Below, piece by piece: positions 33,356 to 40,518 of a stretch of 64,000 nt of DNA (its first letter is position 1; the number at the start of each line of letters is the position of its first letter). The notes under the pieces were generated by a model. It made no database searches and had not been told where the DNA came from. It worked only from the letters and a program-made list of their open reading frames with translations. The translations under genes and the position numbers were made by a program. This stretch comes from JAWKWH01 sp963669285 (lineage in GTDB: Bacteria; Pseudomonadota; Alphaproteobacteria; Rhizobiales; Rhizobiaceae), in the NCBI GenBank assembly GCA_963669285.2, contig CAXXSI010000032.1:58784-122783 (forward strand). Reading direction: 5' to 3'.

Positions 33356-33955
33356 ATGCCCAAGGTTCTGTATTCGCCAGCTTCACCCTATAGCGCCAAA
33401 GTCCGCATGGCCGCGCGCCATGCCGGCATCGATTTTGATTCAGTGCTTGTCGACACCGGTCCGCAACCGGACAATCTGACAAGCGCCAACCCGCTCGGCA
33501 AAATTCCCGTTTTGATTACCGACGAGGGCGAAAGCGTGTTTGACAGCAGAGCCATCACCCAGTGGCTCAATCGGGAATCGAAGAACAAACTGTTTCCGCG
33601 CAATGCGGCCAAGCGGACAGAAGCCGAGAGAATGGAGGCGCTGGCCGACGGGCTTTGCGATTGCCTGCTCGCCCACATGTACGAACGGCGCTTCCGACCC
33701 GCCGAGATCGTTCATCAGCCCTGGCTCGATGCGCAATGGAAAAAGGTCGAGCGCGTACTCGACGTGCTCAACGACAACCCGCCAAATCTGCCCAAGAAAA
33801 TCACTGCCGGACATATCGCCATGCGGGCGGCGCTGGGTTATCTGGATTTGCGGTTTTCAGGCCAATGGGAGCGCGGCAGGGTGAAATTGAAGCGATGGCC
33901 GGCGCGCTTCGATGCGAAATTTCCCGATCTGGCAGAATTGCTGCCCAGAGCCTGA
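33356..33955 (+). CDS. Glutathione S-transferase family protein
   Basis: 199 aa from ATG 33356. The thioredoxin-like N-terminal domain reads MPKVLYSPASPYSAKVRMAA with Ser in the place of the catalytic residue (SPYSAKVR), then NPLGKIPVLITDEGESVFDS, where the cis-Pro and the Ser-like ES/DS glutathione contacts lie. The helical C-terminal domain follows (YERRFRPAEIVHQPW, HIAMRAALGYLDLRF). Cytosolic; substrate unknown. It ends at a strong hairpin shared with the convergent porin gene. Confidence 0.8.
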   Translation: MPKVLYSPASPYSAKVRMAARHAGIDFDSVLVDTGPQPDNLTSANPLGKIPVLITDEGESVFDSRAITQWLNRESKNKLFPRNAAKRTEAERMEALADGLCDCLLAHMYERRFRPAEIVHQPWLDAQWKKVERVLDVLNDNPPNLPKKITAGHIAMRAALGYLDLRFSGQWERGRVKLKRWPARFDAKFPDLAELLPRA

Positions 33956-33968
33956 CTAAACACCGAAT

Positions 33969-33994
33969 ACGGGCCGGGAAAAACCCCGGCCCGT
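33969..33994. terminator. Bidirectional terminator-like hairpin
   Basis: ACGGGCCGGG / CCCCGGCCCGT form a GC-rich stem around an A-rich loop, between the stops of the convergent GST and porin genes. There is no long T tail on either strand, so efficiency is uncertain. Confidence 0.65.
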
Positions 33995-34010
33995 CATTGC
34001 CTTCGACCAT

Positions 34011-34661
34011 CTAGAAGTGCACGCCCAATCCCATCATGACACGATTTTGGCTGGCATCGACATTGACGGCGCCGCCGCCGCCGGGATTGAAGACCTTGTT
34101 GCCGTAGTCGGTATATCGATACTCCAGCCGTCCGAAGATCTGTTCGGTCAGTTTGGCATCGACACCGGCGCCGGCAGTCCAGCCAACCATCGTGTTGGTG
34201 TCAGTGCCAGCGGCATTGGTCACCTCCATGCGACCGACGGCGACACCGCCGGTGCCGTACACAAGTATGTCCTGTGTTGCGGCAAAGCCGAGGCGTGCTC
34301 GCGCCGATCCCTCAATTCCGGTCTCTGTGGTCACACCCGCGTTGGAGCCGTTCATCCAATTGTAGCCAATGTCGGTCTCGCCGCCATAGACAAACGATCC
34401 CGATTGAAGCTGTGCGCCGCCAAATACACCGCCGATGAAGCCGTCGGTATCAATGCTGTTGGCACCGACATCGGTGTCGCCGAAACCGTAACCGAGAACG
34501 GCACCGCCATAGACGCCGGACCAGGCCGCTAATGGCGCGGTTTCTTCCGGCGCGCTGGGGATTGGCGGTTCTTCGTATACCGTATCTGCCGCATACGCCG
34601 GCAGACCACCGGCAAGCAGCACCAAACCCACTGCCGCCGCAACCGGATTTGTTCGTTTCAT
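34011..34661 (-). CDS. Omp25/Omp31-like outer-membrane beta-barrel protein
   Basis: 216 aa from ATG 34661. A signal peptide (MKRTNPVAAAVGLVLLAGGL, cut after YAA or YA) precedes a Pro/Glu-rich segment and then a porin-type barrel with alternating strands: WSGVYGGAVLGYGFGDTDVG, GSFVYGGETDIGYNWMNGSN, IEGSARARLGFAATQDILVY, GWTAGAGVDAKLTEQIFGRL, and the closing SQNRVMMGLGVHF ending in Phe as outer-membrane barrels do. Small eight-stranded barrels of this type are abundant in Rhizobiales and help stabilise the outer membrane. Confidence 0.8.
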   Translation of the reverse strand: MKRTNPVAAAVGLVLLAGGLPAYAADTVYEEPPIPSAPEETAPLAAWSGVYGGAVLGYGFGDTDVGANSIDTDGFIGGVFGGAQLQSGSFVYGGETDIGYNWMNGSNAGVTTETGIEGSARARLGFAATQDILVYGTGGVAVGRMEVTNAAGTDTNTMVGWTAGAGVDAKLTEQIFGRLEYRYTDYGNKVFNPGGGGAVNVDASQNRVMMGLGVHF

Positions 34662-34957
34662 CAATCGTACTTCCATTACTCAACTCCTTTGCCGCAATGG
34701 CCCGCGCCCGTGCGACACCCGCAAACCTGCCGGGCTGATTGCCTGACCGGCCGATTGCTGTCGTCACGGCGAATGTCGTCGGCAATTGCGGCTAAAGCGT
34801 TCCCGAACTTTGGAGTTTCACCGGCGGATATGCGGCTAAAGCGTGACGTTGCTTTTGCGCAACATGACAAGGTGTCTTGGTACATCATGACCGCAGACCT
34901 ATATTGGCGAAAATATTGACGAAGATTTCGATTCTAGCCGTATTTGGGGCCGTTTTT

Positions 34958-35896
34958 ATGCTTTTCAGCACGACACTGTTGCTCGCCGGCCTGCTGCTTT
35001 TGGTGTTTTCGGGAGACTTTCTGGTCAAGGGGGCGGTCGGAATTGCCGAGAACCTCGGCGTGGCGCCCCTCGTCATCGGACTGACCGTTGTCGCCTTCGG
35101 CACGTCGGCGCCGGAGCTTTTCATTTCGGTTCAGGCAGCACTTCAGGGGGCGCCGGGCATCGCGATCGGCAATGCCATCGGCTCAAACATCGCCAATGTT
35201 TTGCTGGTCATGGGCTTGCCGGCGCTGATCACCGCGGTCGTTGCGCGCCAGCCGGGCTTGCGTCGCAACCTGACAGCCATGCTGGTGACCAGCCTGGTGT
35301 TCATCTTCATGATTTCCGACGGGTTGCTGTCGCGCACGGACGGCGCGGTGCTGTTCACCGGACTGTGCCTTTACATCTGGTGGCAAATCCATGAGGCGGG
35401 GCGAATCCGGATTGCGGAAAAAGACTATCATGACGAGATCGGTGAAGCTCCGCACGAGCCCGGACGCGTCATCGCTTTTCTTGCCGCCGGTATTGTCGGC
35501 TTGCCGATTGCCGCCCAACTCACCGTCGTCGGCGCCAGCGATATTGCACGCGCATTCGGCATATCGGAGGCGGCGATCGGTCTGACGGTGATCGCGATCG
35601 GGACATCGTTGCCCGAATTGGCAACGACCATAATGGCGGCAATCCGGCGGACAAATGCGGTGGCACTTGGAAATGTTGTCGGTTCCAACATTTTCAACAT
35701 CGCCTGCATCATGGGTGTCACCGGCCTGATCATCCCGATCCCGGTCAGTGAGAGGATCATCGGAGCCGACATGTGGGTGATGTTGGCGGCCCTCGGTCTG
35801 CTGGCGATCCTCGGATATGCCGGGCTGACGATTGGCAGGATAATGGGTATTGCCATGCTGGCGGCCTATTCAATCTACATCGTTTCGGTATTTTGA
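34958..35896 (+). CDS. Calcium/sodium antiporter (CaCA family, YrbG-like)
   Basis: 312 aa from ATG 34958 with GGGGC about 10 bp upstream. The two inverted alpha repeats are LTVVAFGTSAPELFISVQAA with GNAIGSNIANVLLVMGL, and LTVIAIGTSLPELATTIMAA with GNVVGSNIFNIACIMGV. These carry the conserved acidic and Asn/Ser ion-site residues. About 10 membrane helices are expected, with an acidic cytoplasmic loop in the middle (EKDYHDEIGEAPHEPGR). It exchanges Ca2+ (or K+) for Na+ across the inner membrane. The stop is 4 bp before the SDR gene, so it may share its transcript. Confidence 0.88.
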   Translation: MLFSTTLLLAGLLLLVFSGDFLVKGAVGIAENLGVAPLVIGLTVVAFGTSAPELFISVQAALQGAPGIAIGNAIGSNIANVLLVMGLPALITAVVARQPGLRRNLTAMLVTSLVFIFMISDGLLSRTDGAVLFTGLCLYIWWQIHEAGRIRIAEKDYHDEIGEAPHEPGRVIAFLAAGIVGLPIAAQLTVVGASDIARAFGISEAAIGLTVIAIGTSLPELATTIMAAIRRTNAVALGNVVGSNIFNIACIMGVTGLIIPIPVSERIIGADMWVMLAALGLLAILGYAGLTIGRIMGIAMLAAYSIYIVSVF

Positions 35897-35900
35897 GGAG

Positions 35901-36665
35901 ATGACAAGCCTATCGAAATCAGTGTTGGTGACCGGCGGCGCGCGCAGAATTGGCGCAGCAATCGTGCGCGACCTGGCGGCGCACGGCTTTTCGGTTGCCA
36001 TTCATCATCACGATTCGGGCAGCGAAGCCGAGGCATTGGCGAAAAACATCCGCGCGGCAGGCGGGACGGCCACAACGATCGACTGCGACCTGACCGACAC
36101 CGTTTCAACGGCCGGCCTGATTGAGACCGCATCCAGGGAGATCGGTCCAATTGATCTCCTGGTCAACAATGCCTCGCTTTTCGAAGACGATAGCGTGGAA
36201 ACATTCGATGATACCGTGTGGCAAAACCATTTCGATATCCATCTCAAGGCGCCAGCCATATTGGCGCGCGAATTTGCCAGAAACCTTCCGCAAGACCGGT
36301 CCGGATTGATCGTCAACATCATCGATCAGCGGGTCTGGCGGCTGACGCCGCGGTTTTTTTCCTACACGCTGTCAAAATCGGCGCTGTGGACGGCGACGCG
36401 CACAATGGCGCAGGCACTGGCGCCGCGCATACGCGTCAACGCCATCGGACCAGGACCGACTTTGGCCAATGAACGGCAATCCGAAAAGGATTTCGAACGG
36501 CAGGTGCAGGCAGTTCCGCTTAAACGCCAACCGGCGCTGGAAGAATTCGGCGCCACCATCCGCTGGCTCTGGGAGACACCGTCGGTCACCGGGCAAATGA
36601 TCGCGCTTGACGGCGGACAGCACCTCGCCTGGGAAACACCGGACGTGACCGGCGTAAGCGAATGA
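35901..36665 (+). CDS. SDR-family oxidoreductase (pteridine-reductase-like)
   Basis: 254 aa, ATG 35901 directly after GAGGAG. Rossmann motif LVTGGARRIGAAIVRDLAAH, with the R-R-I-G of NADPH-preferring FolM/PTR1-like members, then DLLVNNASLFEDDSVETFDD, and a catalytic stretch where the usual Ser-Tyr-x3-Lys appears as FFSYTLSKSALW. The glycine end is NAIGPGPTLANERQSE. It probably reduces a pterin or similar small ketone with NADPH. It overlaps uvrC by 4 bp. This SDR-uvrC pair is a usual arrangement in Rhizobiales, so both are expressed together. Confidence 0.8.
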   Translation: MTSLSKSVLVTGGARRIGAAIVRDLAAHGFSVAIHHHDSGSEAEALAKNIRAAGGTATTIDCDLTDTVSTAGLIETASREIGPIDLLVNNASLFEDDSVETFDDTVWQNHFDIHLKAPAILAREFARNLPQDRSGLIVNIIDQRVWRLTPRFFSYTLSKSALWTATRTMAQALAPRIRVNAIGPGPTLANERQSEKDFERQVQAVPLKRQPALEEFGATIRWLWETPSVTGQMIALDGGQHLAWETPDVTGVSE

Positions 36666-38593
36666 CATCGGATCTCGATTGGACTGGAGCCCGTGATGCG
36701 GCCAATGGCAAGTCCGGAGCCGAAGCCATTGCCGAATTTGTCAAGCGATTGCCAAACCGTCCCGGTGTCTACCGGATGTTGAATGCCGACGGCGATGTTC
36801 TTTACGTCGGCAAGGCGAGAAGCCTGAAAAAGCGGGTAACCAATTACGCCCAGGGGCGCGGCCATTCCGGGCGCATCGTCCGGATGATCCGGGAGACGGC
36901 GTCAATGGAGTTCGTCGTCACCCGCACCGAGACCGAAGCGCTGCTGCTCGAGGCAAACCTGATCAAGCGGCTTCGTCCGCGTTTCAACGTCCTGCTGCGT
37001 GACGACAAGTCCTTTCCCTACATTCTGCTGACTAGCGACCACCCTGCCCCGGGCATCTTCAAGCATCGCGGCGCGCGTTCGCACAAGGGCGATTATTTCG
37101 GCCCATTCGCGTCCGCGGGTGCGGTCGGACGGACGATCAACTCGCTGCAGCGTGCCTTTCTTTTAAGAACGTGCAGTGATTCCGTCTATGACAGTCGAAC
37201 ACGCCCGTGCCTGCTCTATCAGATCAAGCGATGTGCGGCGCCTTGTACCGGAGAAATCGACCAGGATGGTTATGCCGAGCTTGTGTCGGAGGCGCGGGAT
37301 TTCCTTTCCGGCCGGTCCAGCCGGGTAAAGGGCGTGCTGTCAAAGGCAATGCAGCAGGCCTCGGAAGATCTCGATTTCGAACGCGCCGCTGTCTACCGCG
37401 ATCGTCTTGCGGCGTTGTCGCACGTGCAAAGCCATCAGGGGATCAATCCGCAATCTGTTGAAGAAGCTGATGTTTTCGCCATTCATCAGGAAAGCGGGCA
37501 ATTTTGCATCGAAGTGTTCTTCTTTCGCACCGGGCAGAACTGGGGCAACCGCTCCTATTTCCCAAGAGCGGATTCGGCTCTCGAGCCGGCCGAGGTGCTG
37601 GGTGCATTCCTGTCGCAGTTTTACGACAACAAGCCGTGCCCGCGCGCGATCCTGCTGTCGCACGACACCGAAGAACGTGAATTGCTCGGTGAGGCGCTGT
37701 CGACCAAATCCGGTCACCGGGTCAATGTGTCCGTTCCCCAGCGCGGCGAGAAGAAGGACCTTGTCGCGCACGCATTGCAAAACGCGCGTGAGGCGCTCGG
37801 TCGCAGATTGGCGGAGACTTCCACACAGGCACGATTGCTTACCGGACTGGCTGAAACGTTTGGTCTCGACAGCCCTCCCCAACGCATTGAGGTCTACGAC
37901 AATTCGCACATCATGGGCACCAATGCGGTTGGCGGCATGATTGTCGCCGGCCCGGAAGGATTGGCCAAAAACCAGTACCGGAAATTCAATATCCGCTCAA
38001 AGGACATCACTCCAGGCGATGATTTCGGCATGATGCGCGAGGTCATCGAGCGGCGCTTTTCAAGGCTGCTCAAGGAGCACGGATTGCCGAACGAGCCGGA
38101 AAACCGGGATGCAGACGCTGATCCGACGACAATGCCGCCATGGCCGGATCTCCTGCTGATCGACGGCGGCAAGGGGCAGATGTCCGCTGTCGAAGGCGTG
38201 CTGCGCGAATTGGGGATCGAGGACCATGTAACGGCGATCGGCGTTGCGAAGGGTGTCGACCGCGAGGCCGGTCGCGAACGCTTCTTCATGGCCGGCAGGA
38301 ATCCGTTTTCGCTGCCGCCGCGCGATCCGGTGCTTTACTTCATTCAGCGGCTTCGAGACGAAGCCCACCGATTCGCAATCGGCACCCACCGTGCCCGCCG
38401 CAAGAAGGAGATGGTCAAAAATCCGCTCGACGAGATCGGCGGAATCGGCCCGTCGCGAAAACGGGCGCTGCTTCACCATTTCGGAACGGCAAAGGCGGTC
38501 AGCCGCGCGGCAGTGGAAGATCTGGCGCAAGTGGAAGGGATTTCGGAACATATTGCGCGCCAGATTCACGACTATTTCCACGAGAACGGTTGA
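36662..38593 (+). CDS. uvrC: UvrABC nuclease subunit C
   Basis: 643 aa. GIY-YIG domain (NRPGVYRMLNADGDVLYVGK, then ARSLKKRVTNY) makes the 3' cut. A Cys group (CLLYQIKRCAAPCTG) follows, then the UVR domain (ASEDLDFERAAVYRDRLAAL) that contacts UvrB. The RNase H-like domain (IEVYDNSHIMGTNAVGGMIV, LLIDGGKGQMSAVEGVL) makes the 5' cut, and the C-terminal helix-hairpin-helix pair ends in EGISEHIARQIHDYFHENG. Length is typical. It starts on the SDR stop (ATGA). The protein works in nucleotide excision repair with UvrA and UvrB. Nothing unusual. Confidence 0.97.
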   Translation: MTSDLDWTGARDAANGKSGAEAIAEFVKRLPNRPGVYRMLNADGDVLYVGKARSLKKRVTNYAQGRGHSGRIVRMIRETASMEFVVTRTETEALLLEANLIKRLRPRFNVLLRDDKSFPYILLTSDHPAPGIFKHRGARSHKGDYFGPFASAGAVGRTINSLQRAFLLRTCSDSVYDSRTRPCLLYQIKRCAAPCTGEIDQDGYAELVSEARDFLSGRSSRVKGVLSKAMQQASEDLDFERAAVYRDRLAALSHVQSHQGINPQSVEEADVFAIHQESGQFCIEVFFFRTGQNWGNRSYFPRADSALEPAEVLGAFLSQFYDNKPCPRAILLSHDTEERELLGEALSTKSGHRVNVSVPQRGEKKDLVAHALQNAREALGRRLAETSTQARLLTGLAETFGLDSPPQRIEVYDNSHIMGTNAVGGMIVAGPEGLAKNQYRKFNIRSKDITPGDDFGMMREVIERRFSRLLKEHGLPNEPENRDADADPTTMPPWPDLLLIDGGKGQMSAVEGVLRELGIEDHVTAIGVAKGVDREAGRERFFMAGRNPFSLPPRDPVLYFIQRLRDEAHRFAIGTHRARRKKEMVKNPLDEIGGIGPSRKRALLHHFGTAKAVSRAAVEDLAQVEGISEHIARQIHDYFHENG

Positions 38594-38677
38594 AATGTGT
38601 GCAATTGAGGCCATTTAGGCGACCGGTAACGCATCGGTTTGTTGACCATTCAACCAATAGTCTGATTTCTATTCGTC

Positions 38678-38989
38678 TAGAGCGTGTCCGGCTTAAATGG
38701 GAGCGGTTTGTTGGCAAGCATTTTTTACATCAGCGAGGAGAATACCGCAGCGCGATGTTGCCATCGTGCGAGGATTTCGACGGTGCTGATGGGGAAAAGA
38801 CTGCCAAGCAGGCGAACCATCAAGCACTTGAATAATAAGGATAAACCGCAATCGTTTGAGCTTGGCTTTTTGCGCCCTGGTCTTCGTCGCGCGGGTCTAA
38901 CGGTGTTCACACCGCGTCGCCCCACGCTCCTTGCCGGAACACAAAATCCCTGCGTTCAAACGATTCCATTTAAACCGGATACGCTCTGA
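38678..38989. repeat. MITE-like repeat with terminal inverted repeats
   Basis: The ends 38678-38701 (AGAGCGTGTCCGGCTTAAAT core) and 38966-38989 (ATTTAAACCGGATACGCTCT core) are inverted copies with a few mismatches, enclosing about 265 bp with no long coding frame. Shorter relatives occur near 27307-27390 and 43299-43328. It lies in the uvrC-pgsA gap and ends 14 bp before the pgsA start, so it may supply or disturb the pgsA promoter. Confidence 0.6.
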
Positions 38990-39002
38990 AGGTCGATTCT
39001 GC

Positions 39003-39593
39003 ATGCCGAAACACACATTCAACCTGCCGAACCTTTTGACATACGGCCGCATCATCGCGGTCCCGATGGTTGTGTTGTGCTTTTATCTGGAGGGCAAACT
39101 GCAGTCGAGCGACTTTGCCCGGTGGTCCGCTCTGGCGATTTTTGCGGTTGCCAGCATCACCGACTTCTTTGACGGTTATCTCGCCCGTATCTGGCAGCAG
39201 ACCTCCAATATCGGCCGCATGCTCGACCCGATCGCCGACAAGCTGCTGGTATCGACCTGTCTTTTGCTGCTCGCCGCGGACACGGACAAGACGATTGCCG
39301 GCTGGTCGCTTTGGGCGGCAATCATCATCCTGTGCCGCGAGATCCTCGTATCTGGATTGCGCGAATACCTTGCCGACTTGAAGGTTCCGGTGCCTGTCAC
39401 GACGCTCGCCAAATGGAAGACGACAATTCAGCTGTTTGCTATCGGGTTTCTGTTGGCCGGCTCGGCGGGCGACAAGGTGTTTCCCTTGACGACGCAGACG
39501 GGTATCGTGTTGCTGTGGATTTCGGCAGTTGTGACGCTTTATACCGGCTGGGACTATTTCCGCGCCGGATTAAAGCATGTCATCGATGAGTAA
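39003..39593 (+). CDS. pgsA: CDP-diacylglycerol-glycerol-3-phosphate 3-phosphatidyltransferase
   Basis: 196 aa, ATG 39003. It begins MPKHTFNLPNLLTYGRIIAV, and the CDP-alcohol motif D-G-x2-A-R-x8-G-x3-D-x3-D is intact in FFDGYLARIWQQTSN and GRMLDPIADKLLV. Four to six helices, including LWAAIIILCREILVSGLREY, place it in the inner membrane, where it makes phosphatidylglycerol phosphate. The uvrC-pgsA-moaD-moaE order is typical of Rhizobiales; it is 9 bp from moaD. Compared with the paralogue at 27391 it is the better match to canonical PgsA. Confidence 0.93.
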   Translation: MPKHTFNLPNLLTYGRIIAVPMVVLCFYLEGKLQSSDFARWSALAIFAVASITDFFDGYLARIWQQTSNIGRMLDPIADKLLVSTCLLLLAADTDKTIAGWSLWAAIIILCREILVSGLREYLADLKVPVPVTTLAKWKTTIQLFAIGFLLAGSAGDKVFPLTTQTGIVLLWISAVVTLYTGWDYFRAGLKHVIDE

Positions 39594-39602
39594 CGAGGCG
39601 GC

Positions 39603-39854
39603 ATGAAACTGGTTTATTTCTCCTGGGTGCGTGAGCGCATCGGCAAGGAAAGTGAGGAAGTCGACCTTCCTCCCGAAGTCACCACGGTTGCCGAGTTGCT
39701 GGCGTGGTTGAAAACCAGAGGTGACGAATACGCTGCGGCGCTGGAACATCAAGATGTGATCCGCGTCGCCCTCGACATGGAACATGTCCACCACTCGGAA
39801 AAACTTGGAACCCCGTATGAGATCGCCCTGTTTCCGCCAATGACGGGCGGCTGA
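39603..39854 (+). CDS. moaD: Molybdopterin synthase sulfur-carrier subunit
   Basis: 83 aa, ending in the Gly-Gly (FPPMTGG) needed for thiocarboxylation. It starts MKLVYFSWVRERIGKESEEV and has the beta-grasp order of MoaD (VAELLAWLKTRGDEYAAALE). It carries sulfur to MoaE to make molybdopterin. The stop is 5 bp before moaE. The two form the MPT synthase heterotetramer used by the molybdenum enzyme at 29895 and others. Confidence 0.95.
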   Translation: MKLVYFSWVRERIGKESEEVDLPPEVTTVAELLAWLKTRGDEYAAALEHQDVIRVALDMEHVHHSEKLGTPYEIALFPPMTGG

Positions 39855-39859
39855 CTGCG

Positions 39860-40327
39860 ATGAGCGAACATGTCACGCCGACAATCCGTGTCCAGCGCGC
39901 TGACTTCGACGTTGCCGCCGAGATCGCCCGTCTGACCGATGGGCGAGGCGATATTGGCGCGGTTGTCACGTTCACCGGTCTTTGCCGGGACGAACAGGGT
40001 ACGCTTAACGCACTTGAAATCGAGCACTATCCCGGCATGGCCGAGCGCCAGATTGCCAGTGTCGTCGAGCAGGCGCTGGAGCGCTGGCCGCTGACCGGGA
40101 TTACCGCCGTTCATCGGTTTGGGCGCATTGAAACCGGTGAAAACATCGTTCTGGTGGTCACCGCAAGCGCGCACCGGCAGGCGGCTTTCGACGCGGCTGC
40201 GTTCGTGATGGATTTCCTGAAGACCAAGGCGCCGTTCTGGAAAAAGGAACACGGCAGGGCCGATGTTGAAGGCAAATGGGTTGCCGCCGCCCGCGCAGAT
40301 GAAGAGTCGTCGAAAAAGTGGACGTAA
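39860..40327 (+). CDS. moaE: Molybdopterin synthase catalytic subunit
   Basis: 155 aa. Family motifs: GAVVTFTGLCRDEQGTLNAL, IEHYPGMAERQIASV, THRFG-like AVHRFGRIETGENIVLVVTA, DAAAFVMDFLKTKAPFWKKE, with the catalytic Lys pair in KTKAPFWKKE, and the closing WVAAARADEESSKKW. Together with MoaD it converts precursor Z to molybdopterin in the cytosol. It is the last gene of the uvrC-pgsA-moaD-moaE run. An inverted CGAAAAGTGG/CCACTTTTCG pair about 10-65 bp after the stop could terminate transcription. Confidence 0.95.
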   Translation: MSEHVTPTIRVQRADFDVAAEIARLTDGRGDIGAVVTFTGLCRDEQGTLNALEIEHYPGMAERQIASVVEQALERWPLTGITAVHRFGRIETGENIVLVVTASAHRQAAFDAAAFVMDFLKTKAPFWKKEHGRADVEGKWVAAARADEESSKKWT

Positions 40328-40328
40328 T

Positions 40329-40395
40329 CGAAAAGTGGAATAAGCTCTATTTTTCAACTACTTGACTTTTATTTTTTATTTTTGACCACTTTTCG
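40329..40395. terminator. Possible stem after moaE
   Basis: CGAAAAGTGG at 40329 and CCACTTTTCG at 40386 are exact inverted copies with a T-rich stretch between them. The loop is long (about 47 bp), so this may be a protein site rather than a true terminator. Confidence 0.35.
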
Positions 40396-40518
40396 GGTCC
40401 TCCCAGCAAACAACCCAAAAGACAGTTAGTGCGTTATTAACGCTAAGCTTCAATGTGAGCAAAACCTAAACCTCTTGCTAAGTGGTCACGTGTATAAGGG
40501 ATGCACTATTAGCAAAGG

